The notes beneath the pieces were generated by a model. The model saw only the letters and a program-made list of their open reading frames with translations. It ran no database searches and was not told the DNA's origin. Positions 56,275 to 64,000 of a stretch of DNA of 64,000 nt are shown piece by piece (the first letter of the stretch is position 1; each line of letters starts with the position of its first letter). Source of the stretch: Drosophila pseudoobscura (taxonomy: Eukaryota > Arthropoda > Insecta > Diptera > Drosophilidae); contig NC_046679.1 of assembly GCF_009870125.1 (NCBI RefSeq), forward strand, positions 31,496,001 through 31,560,000, in the 5' to 3' direction. The translations under genes were made by a program, and so were the position numbers.

Positions 56275-57873
56275 ATGAGTGCGGACGAAGGCAAAGCGAA
56301 GCCCAGCGTGTACGAGCATCTGATGCATCACAGCATCAAGCGTCAGTTCGAGCAGAATGGCACAATGTCGGCCCTGCGCAGTGGAGTGCATGTGAAAGTC
56401 CTCAAGATGATCAAGACGAATCTAGGCGGCAGCAAAGATGAGCCTTTGGCCGGGCCTGGGGTAGCCCTAGGCCATGATTCATTCAAGGAGAATGGTCTAT
56501 CGAGTCTCATCAACCAACTGATGATGGAGTACTTTGAATGGTTCGGCTATAGGCATACAATGGAAACATTTAAGATGGAGACGGGTGAGAAGATCCTCCC
56601 ACGCCAGGAGATCGAGGGGCGACTTGTCGGGAAATTCCAATTGAAGGATGTTCCCATTTTGGTGCAATTAGTATTACGAAATCAGGATAGTCCTCCGAAG
56701 AAGAACTTAAAAGTGACCCCAAAGAAGATTGTGAAGCTCCCACTGCCAGTAGCAAAGAAGACGATGAAGCGCCAACTGCCAGAGAAAGCCATGAGGCACC
56801 TAATTCCAGAGAAGTCCGTGAAGCAGCAGCTGTCAGAGAAATCCGTAAAGCAGAAACTGCCAGAGAAGTCCGGGAAGCCCAAACTAGCAGAGAAGCCCGT
56901 GAAGCAGCAACTGCCAGACAAGTCCGGAAAGCAGCAACTGCCAGAGATTTCTGGACGCAAGATCCAACTCCCCGAGATATCTGGACGTAGGCTGCAACTC
57001 CCTGAGAATTCCATACCCGAACGTTGCCCCAAACTGAAGGAAAAGCTCGAGACTCTGCGAACCCTGAAGGAAACGGCCAAAACGGATTGGAATATTCCTG
57101 TTTCGAAATTGGTGCAAAACAATCGAAAACTCACTCAAGGCCAGATCAAAAAGCCCGACACCGTTGTCAAGACTCAAATGAAAGAGAATCCAAAGGCATA
57201 TTTTGCAACTCCCCGAAAGGAGACGCCGGAGAGTAGGCCCCCCGTCAATAGCTCAGAGTCGGATGAGCTTCCCAGCTACGATGAGCATAGCGATGCCTCA
57301 TCCGATATACCCGATAGGCACTACTACGTCGAGGAGGAGCCACCGGAGGTCAGCTACGCCCCAGGACATGGCGAAGAGGGGCCCTACATTGACAAGCAGA
57401 ACAAGGCCGAGACGCTCTACCAGCAGTATCAGGATGAGAAACCTATCGACACATCGAAAGGGATGAACAAACAGAAATCGATAGCTTCCAAGCATCCGCC
57501 ATCGAAAAAATCAGCGCTAACAACCATCAAGAAATCAGCCATCAAAAGTAAGGCTTTCGATGTTCCCGAGTTTATTGTCACGATGCCATCAAGGAACAAA
57601 GCCAGCGACGGCCTGGATCTGAACAAATTGATGAGCTGCAAGAACAGATCCCCTGGTCAGAGCACCCCCGGTAGGAGTCCGCTCTGGAACAAGATGCCCG
57701 TCGAGGGGGACGAGCCCAGTCTGGCAGTGACCAAGCCCCAGTGTCCGGAGACCCACATCAATGGCATTGATCTGGACAGCAGCTCAGAGAACAACGAGTC
57801 CAGCGATGAGGATGCTGCCGGAGATGGTTACCACAACGACGACGACAATACTAGCAGCGATGAGGATGATTAA
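56275..57873 (+). CDS. LisH-domain FOP/FOR20 (CEP20)-like protein
   Basis: One exon, 532 residues. The ATG follows GAGGAACG, and a TTTTCGTAG acceptor-like site at about 56264 suggests a possible 5'-UTR intron. Residues about 20-46 (IKRQFEQNGTMSALRSGVHVKVLKMI) and the LisH motif at about 74-105 (SLINQLMMEYFEWFGYRHTMETFKMETG) match the N-terminal dimerisation region of FOP and FOR20, proteins of centrioles, basal bodies and centriolar satellites. FOR20 itself is under 200 residues; this one adds a repeat region (about 164-243) of 10-residue units like KQQLPEKSVK, a middle acidic region and a very acidic tail (ESSDED...NTSSDEDD). Poly(A) signal AATAAA is at 57968. The family is clear; the function in this fly is inferred. 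Confidence 0.85.
   Translation: MSADEGKAKPSVYEHLMHHSIKRQFEQNGTMSALRSGVHVKVLKMIKTNLGGSKDEPLAGPGVALGHDSFKENGLSSLINQLMMEYFEWFGYRHTMETFKMETGEKILPRQEIEGRLVGKFQLKDVPILVQLVLRNQDSPPKKNLKVTPKKIVKLPLPVAKKTMKRQLPEKAMRHLIPEKSVKQQLSEKSVKQKLPEKSGKPKLAEKPVKQQLPDKSGKQQLPEISGRKIQLPEISGRRLQLPENSIPERCPKLKEKLETLRTLKETAKTDWNIPVSKLVQNNRKLTQGQIKKPDTVVKTQMKENPKAYFATPRKETPESRPPVNSSESDELPSYDEHSDASSDIPDRHYYVEEEPPEVSYAPGHGEEGPYIDKQNKAETLYQQYQDEKPIDTSKGMNKQKSIASKHPPSKKSALTTIKKSAIKSKAFDVPEFIVTMPSRNKASDGLDLNKLMSCKNRSPGQSTPGRSPLWNKMPVEGDEPSLAVTKPQCPETHINGIDLDSSSENNESSDEDAAGDGYHNDDDNTSSDEDD
56764..57004 (+). repeat. 30-bp coding repeat in the FOP/FOR20-like gene
   Basis: About eight units of 30 bp (10 residues) of the form CCAGAGAAGTCCGTGAAGCA, reading K/R-QQLPEKS-V/G-K. 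The last two carry EISGR(K/R) instead. Confidence 0.85.
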
Positions 57874-57967
57874 TTCCCATGCAGATGCCAAAACACTGGA
57901 GATTCCTCTTTTATACCAAATTTTTAAATTGTTCTTCTGGATTTCATTTTGGATCTACGATCAAATT

Positions 57968-57973
57968 AATAAA
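57968..57973 (+). promoter_or_regulatory. Poly(A) signal of the FOP/FOR20-like gene
   Basis: AATAAA 95 nt after the stop codon. Confidence 0.6.
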
Positions 57974-57984
57974 TTCGAATGGTA

Positions 57985-58610
57985 CAAATTTAATGGTATT
58001 TTATTGGAATTTTTCTAGAGTATTGTAGTATTTTATTGAGTTTTCTTATAGTTTGTGGTATTCATTTAGTATTTTGGTTTATGGTATTTATATTTAATAT
58101 TTATCTGGAATTTTGATCGTATTTTTTCTGGTATCATTATTGTATTTATTAGTATAAGTATTTATCTGTTAATTTTGTGGTATTTATATAGTACTTTCAG
58201 TGTTTTATGGAATTTATTTAGCATTTTACTGGCATTTATTATCAGGTATTTTTAAAATATTTATTTAATAATTAATTAGTATTTATCCGGTATTTATTTC
58301 GTATTTTTCTGGTATTTATTTAGTAGTCATCTGGTAGTTATTTAGTATTTATCTGTTTTTTATAGTGTTTTTTTCTGCTTCGATTATGGTATTTATCTGG
58401 TATTTGTGTAGTATTTATCCGGTATCTATTCATTATTTAGGTATTTTTGGAGTATTTTTCGGGTATTTATTTAATATTTATCTGGTATTTTTATAGTATT
58501 TGTATTTTGTATTTATCTGGTATTTTTACTTGAACTTTGTGATATTTTCTAGTATTTTGCTGGTATTTAATGGAAATGTTGTGCCTATGATATCTTTAGC
58601 TTTACTCTAG
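57985..58610 (+). repeat. GGTATTTAT repeat array, plus orientation
   Basis: Words such as TATTTATCTGGTATTTATT and TAGTATTTATCTGG recur at a loose 12-25 bp period over about 600 bp, starting right after the FOP/FOR20-like gene. Confidence 0.8.
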
Positions 58611-59599
58611 AGTCTTATGCCATCTCCCAGCCCACTTCTAAACAGGTTCACGTCTCACTCTCAACTCCAGCGCCACTCAGTTCTATTCTCAGTTCCTACT
58701 ACCTTCAAATTGTGTATCGACCAACCCTCCTTGGACGACCCTTGTAGCACTGCTCATTTCACGTGTCAAACACAATGGCCCCACAAGGAGCGCCCCCACT
58801 CGGTCCGGCCCATCTCTATCTCAATGTGAGTCAAAGCCCATAGGGCGCACCTTCATCCTTTCAACATCTGCATAAAATCAATCAAATTTAGTGAAATGCT
58901 TAAGAGGTTGAGGAACGGATATCCCCAGCACCAGTGGATAGGGCTAATTAATTGATGGACGATGTCCTTGCTGGCCTCCGTCTCCAACTCAAGCTTGGAT
59001 CCCTGCCCTTTCTGGGGTTTTGTTGCAACAGTTGCAACTGTCATAATATTGACTCATTGCTGGATGTAATTAATGGTGTTAAGACTCGCACGCCATTTTA
59101 ATGCAATCCAATTGACAGGCAGCATCCGTTTTGCGTTACTGCATTTCCTCCAGTCCCGCCACCTCCCCCTTCCCCCCTTCAATCATTGAAGCCATCTGGG
59201 GGATATTGATTTCAATTATAATGATGTAACACAATGGCCAATGGAACCCCAAAGGCATGTTAACTAATTGTTAACCTACCGGTTTGCTGTTGCGAATATT
59301 AAACACTCGTAGTACCCGGTAGGAGCGGCGTACTAGAGGAAACTCCAGCCAATATAAATTAATTGAATCGAAAGGAAATAGATTCTTATCGGGCGATTAA
59401 TGTTGAATGGCAGGCAGAAGTTTGTGATTGGAATTGTTGCTTAATAGTTAAGGATATATGTATGTATTGAGTTTCAGATTTAAGGGAGCGATAGTGTTGA
59501 GATACTTTCGATGTGCGTTATTCTACTTTCAGTGCGATATTATTTTTGAGAACGGATTTATTCATTTAGTTTTTTCCTAATAAGTTAATCAGAAGAAAA
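58611..59599. other. Non-genic spacer between two repeat arrays
   Basis: About 1 kb of mixed-composition DNA without a supportable gene. It separates the GGTATTTAT array from its inverted counterpart. Confidence 0.5.
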
Positions 59600-60440
59600 T
59601 CCTTTCATAAAACACCAGAAAACTACTATAAAATACTAGAAACATACCAGAAAATACAATAATGCATCAGATAATACTGGAAACCAAACGGAAAACATAA
59701 TAATTTATAAGAAAATACTGGAAAAATACCAGAAAATAAAATAATGCATCCGAAAATACTAAAAACGAAACGGAAGATATTAAAAACAAGCCAGAAAATT
59801 CTATAAAAATACCAAAAAATACTAGAAAACACAAGAAAGTTCTAGAAACACGCAGGAAATACTTAATATACCAGAAAACTTAGAAAATACCGAAAACACT
59901 GGAAAATACCACAATACAAAAAATGCCAAATTAAATCTGGAAAATACCAAAACTAGTAGAAAGTAACAGAAAAACATAGAAAATATTACCAAATAGAAAA
60001 TACCAGAATATATTAAAACCAATCCAGAAAATACTAAAAACGAAACGGAAGATATTAAAAACAAGCTAGAAAATTATATAAAAACACTAGAAAACAGATC
60101 GAAGTTCTAGAAACACAAAAAATACCAGAACTACTAGAAAAAAACTATGAAATACCAGAAAATAGTATTAAAAAACGGAAATTCTATAACAATATCAATA
60201 AATACTATAAACATGCCAAAACATACTATAAACATACCAAAACATACTCTAAACATACCAAAATACTATAAAAATACCAAAAAAATTCTATACTACATCC
60301 CAAAGAATACTAAAAACACAAGATATATAAAATAATGGAAAATACATAAAAATACCAGAAAATAAAAGAAAAAACATTGAAAATACTATAAACATATCTG
60401 AAAACTCTTTTAAAATAACCATAAAATTCTCTAATATATG
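59600..60440 (-). repeat. GTATTTTCTGGT repeat array, minus orientation
   Basis: On the plus strand ACCAGAAAATACTA, AAACATACCAAAACATACT and similar words repeat. Their reverse complement is the CTGGTATTT word of the array at 58 kb, so the two arrays lie in inverted orientation. Confidence 0.8.
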
Positions 60441-62876
60441 AGAAAAAACCTCCGACATTAGCATTCCCAAAACATCAGCTCCCTTTCCACGCCACCAACC
60501 CCATCCAAAACTCCATCAAAACGCACTGAGGAGGGACTCAAAAATATGGCCAAAACATGACCTGGCTGCCAGCAATAAACTTTAGCCAACTGGTGCCACG
60601 ATAAATACATGGACGAGTGCGTTATATGCTAAATACATACGAGTACGTACGTATTCGGGGTATATGTATGTATGTATGTGCATATATCCATGTCATATCA
60701 ATAACCTGTCTCCCCCCAGTGCACACCACGCGACGAACGGAGGAAAAATGCAATTTTAATTAGGCAAACGTGCGACAAACGCACGTAGAAGACATAACCA
60801 CAAGATGGCGCTTCAATTAGGCGAAACGAACCCATCAGGAACGTTACCAGAGTGACTCCACCCTCTGGTGGCACACAGTCTGTGGCAGTCCTCCCCCTCT
60901 GATCACACTCTGGCCGTCGTGTCCTCCGATCTGTCCTTCTTCTGGCCCCAGTCACTCCGTCATCGACTACGTGCTGCTCTGCCAAACAAAATTATGTGGC
61001 CAAATGTTCGCGGATTCCGGGAAACAAGCACTGAAAAGCGGGGACAGGACACGTGGGGGACAAGCAGTGGGTGGCACAGTGACCCCTCTCTGGGGGCTAT
61101 TTCCAAATTACTTTATCGATTTGCCTGGTACATTTGTACAATTTGGCTTGTTGCATACATTACCCGCTGAATGGGGCCTGGGGATGGGGATGGGGATGCT
61201 GACCTCCTGGATGACCACGCTAACGAGCCTCATTAGTGGCATGCGTGGCGCATTGGTGGCATCTCTGTGGCTCTCATTCTCTGGGCTCCACTCCGCTGAC
61301 ATGTGGAATCTGCCTCGAACGTGATTTCTTATGGAGGAATCAAACGCAAGCGGCAGCGACGACAGCAGATGATGGAAGATTGAAGCACAATCAGATTGAA
61401 GGGATCATTATCTTGCGGAAAAGGATGCTTTTTTGCAGACAAATTTTCATCGGATAAAAAAGGAAATTTAAGTCAAACTTTACAGAAAATAATTTCCTAT
61501 TTCCAGTGGCATCAAAAAACTTGGTTAAAATCAAATAAAAAACCCTCACAATTTAAGTACAAATAAACTTGGAATTATACCCGTTTAAGGCCCAAATTCC
61601 GTTTATGCTTAGCCTTTCTTCTAGTTCTGGAACCACAAAATGATGGCTCCGAAACTTTTGGCCACACAATAAAATTGCTGTAAACAAAACTATAAGCTAA
61701 ACTAATTTTCCATAAGCTTTTTCCGCCCCAAATGCTAAAACCGCAAATCATTGACTCGTCCCACAAATATTTCACATACGCCAATGTGTGTTTCTGCTCT
61801 CGAAATTCATTTAAAAGGCATCATCCTGCCCGACTTGAGGGATTATTTTATTTGCTGGGCTTCATTTTATTGTTGGAAAAAGCGTCGAAATAAATGACGA
61901 AAAGTTCTCGTAATTTATTGAATTTATTTACTCTTTTTGGTTATTATTTTGCTGGAAATTCTTAATTCGATTTATTTGGAGTTGATTTTAAGAGGGTTTT
62001 CCTTACTTAAAGATTAGTTTTAAAGGCTTAAATGCTGATGACTTGGCAGATTTAATGGGTTTGTGTGGAAACGTTAAGGTACAGTTTTTTAAGCTTATTT
62101 ATGGCTGTAGAATCGAATATTTTCTAGGAACAAACATCAATGACTGCTTGGAAAATTCTGCAAACAACTCCCCATAATGGCCCACACAAACACAAACAGG
62201 GGCATGCCACACCTCGTATGTATAAGTACAGTCTGTCAGATAACGACAGCGCCACTGAAGCAGAAAACTCGTATTTTAGTGAATTTTAATGCGAAAGCCA
62301 TTTGAAAAGTTTTGCTTTCAAACCCCCAAAAAACAGAAAAACTTCCAGCAATAGAGGGACATCTTTTGCAGCAGTGGGGGGTGGGTGGGGGCGTGTGCAT
62401 GGGCGTGGTGGGTGCTTATGTGGGTGGCTGATTAGGCTTTTGCCTTCTACCCCCAAAACATTCTTGAGGCTTTCCGTCTGTTTGGAGTTGATTGAAATAA
62501 TTGTCGACTCTGCTGCGCGCTTTATGGAAAATGTGCGAGGTGGGGGACGAGTGAAAAGCGCTGAAAATAAGCTTATGAATAGCCAAATGTGTAGATTGGG
62601 AAATAAATGGAAAAGGCAGCAACGCACAAGCCTGTTCGTGACAGGTGGGGTATAAATTTCAATATAAATAGAAATAAATAATAAATAGAAAATTAAAACT
62701 AGAAAACGAAAACCGCTTCTCAGGCTTATCAGTTTTCCCCTGGAAAAGCCCTGTTCAGCAAGCATTCGATATTTTAAGCTAAATTTAAAGAGATTTCTGC
62801 CACATCACATCAGGGCAGCCTTTTTTGTTAACCAAACGAAAATTCAGTTCACACTTGCATAAAATTCAGTCAAAAT
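60441..62876. other. Non-genic stretch
   Basis: No gene is supportable. Frames of about 100-160 codons (60868-61324 plus, 62286-62765 minus) show no family pattern and overlap opposite-strand frames. It includes a TATG run at 60666-60681 and GGGGATG hexamers at 61181-61198. Confidence 0.5.
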
Positions 62877-62884
62877 TCTATAAT
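62877..62884. repeat. LINE target-site duplication, left
   Basis: TCTATAAT just before the T run, matched at 63410-63417. Confidence 0.75.
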
Positions 62885-63409
62885 TTTTTTTTTTTTTTTT
62901 TTTTTAATTTTTATTTTATTAGAAATCAGCTTTACTTAAACTATGATCTAATTTTAGTGATATTTACATTGGCTTACTACATATTATAAGAGTTTAATGA
63001 TTAGGTTTATATATACATTTTAATGATGTGTTATTCAGCAAATTTTTCTATTTTTTATGTTCGATGGGTGGAGACGTTTGAGTCTGCGTGGGATTTGGGG
63101 GTGCAGTAATCCTCTAGATGTTTCATTTGGATGGTTAATGAGCCTATCGTTGTATCGACTGCTGTGATGGTTTATTTGATCTCCAATTTTTGGGATGAGG
63201 AGATCTCTTTCCAGCATTGTGGTCCGAACAAACCTCTGATTTTATTCAGATGCCCATGTAGGGACTATAGTTGCCTTGTTCAATAGGACTTTATTGCGTA
63301 GGGGAAGCTTACTTTTTGAGTTCATGAGCCAGTGCAACTTTTTGAGTTTGTTTTGACATTTGATGACTGTAGCTCTGATATGCGGTCCCCAAGTTAGGCT
63401 TTTATCGAA
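62885..63409 (-). mobile_element. 5'-truncated jockey-clade LINE, same family as at 51-54 kb
   Basis: About 525 bp on the minus strand match the 3' end of the LINE at 51211-54134, from about TTCGATAAAAGCCTAACTTG through the end of RT and the 3' UTR to a poly(A) tail (T run 62885-62905). A gap of about 40-50 bp relative to the first copy lies near 63250. An 8-bp target duplication, TCTATAAT, flanks it. It is a dead-on-arrival insertion, typical of LINE retrotransposition. Confidence 0.9.
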
Positions 63410-63417
63410 TCTATAAT
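63410..63417. repeat. LINE target-site duplication, right
   Basis: TCTATAAT, partner of 62877-62884. Confidence 0.75.
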
Positions 63418-64000
63418 AAATTCATTAATACCATTATATTTTGTATAATTGATCAATTTTGCTTTGTAAAACACTTGTACGAAATCAGAGGACACTTTTC
63501 TGTCAACAATATTTTATGAATTACAGAACATCGAGATACCTTTCTAATGTAAATCACATCTTGCAAGCCCTTGACAACTAAACCAAAACATCAACCAAAA
63601 CAAAAATAATGCTACAATAACCAGCCTTGCCTGGAGCCCTGCTGGTACTATCAAAGTATCTGGTAATTTCAGATGCATCGTCTTGCGACCATTCAATTCG
63701 ATACTTTATTATAATTAGGATTGTACTTTGTTTTTTTTTTTGTTTTTTTTTAATAATATTACTCCAAAATCGATCAAAGACAAAAAATAATAAATAAATA
63801 TAAAAAAATACAAAACAAAAATTAATACCAAAACCAAACAAAAAAATATAAAATAAATAAAACTAAAAACTAAAAATTAAAATTAAAAAAAAAGTAAAAA
63901 AAAACATAAATAAAAATAAAACTCCAGCTCGCAGGTGCAGGAAACGAAAAACGCCACCGATCACCAGTGAAAAAGCGCGCAATGCCGGCAGGTTACCAAT
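63418..64000. other. Non-genic end of window
   Basis: No gene seen. An A-rich low-complexity block (AAAATAAATAAAACTAAAAA) fills about 63760-63925. Confidence 0.55.

Overview
The window is nuclear DNA of a fruit fly, very probably an obscura-group Drosophila. The genes have short introns of 51-74 nt, and the DNA between them is full of microsatellites and AT-rich blocks. There are two DINE-1/Helentron-type repeats with a (GTCY)n tract, a gypsy-group endogenous retrovirus, and jockey-type LINE remnants. The species call is inference from repeat style, because no species marker can be read directly.

Layout. 1-13.6 kb: no gene found; AT-rich islands, pyrimidine/purine tracts and a recurring 17-18 bp motif. 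13,649-13,720: a complete tRNA-Cys(GCA), followed by a degenerate tandem repeat. 13.7-22.7 kb: non-genic, with one DINE-1 copy at 20.6-21.5 kb. 22,887-23,786 (minus): a two-exon gene for a diverged aldehyde-dehydrogenase-like protein without the catalytic cysteine. 23.8-36.3 kb: non-genic, with a decayed coding-like stretch at 27.4-28.4 kb and AGTATTTTT-type repeat arrays. 36,367-38,352 (plus): the five-exon intraflagellar-transport gene Ttc26 (IFT56/DYF-13), with a good RFX X-box about 160 bp upstream of its ATG.

39.1-40.2 kb: a second DINE-1 copy. 40,608-48,493 (minus): a complete errantivirus-type retrotransposon with 539-bp LTRs that look identical, a TGCG target duplication, a tRNA-Lys primer site, open gag, pol and env frames, a T-TTT-TTA frameshift site and an env splice acceptor. 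51.2-54.1 kb: a jockey-clade LINE that has lost its endonuclease region. A 5'-truncated copy of the same family lies at 62.9-63.4 kb on the minus strand with an 8-bp target duplication. 56,275-57,873 (plus): an intact one-exon gene for a LisH-containing FOP/FOR20-like protein, preceded by a minisatellite of about 25 bp whose units repeat CAYGTGAC.

How the genes relate. Ttc26 (IFT-B complex) and the FOP/FOR20-like protein (centriole/basal body in related families) both point to cilium or sperm-axoneme biology, but they lie 18 kb apart and no shared regulation is visible. The rest of the window is mobile and repetitive DNA. The least explained parts are the E-box minisatellite, the dispersed CAGTGTGGCTTAGCAGTT motif at AT-island edges, the five-copy 21-residue repeat inside the retroelement's pol, and the decayed coding region near 27.4-28.4 kb.
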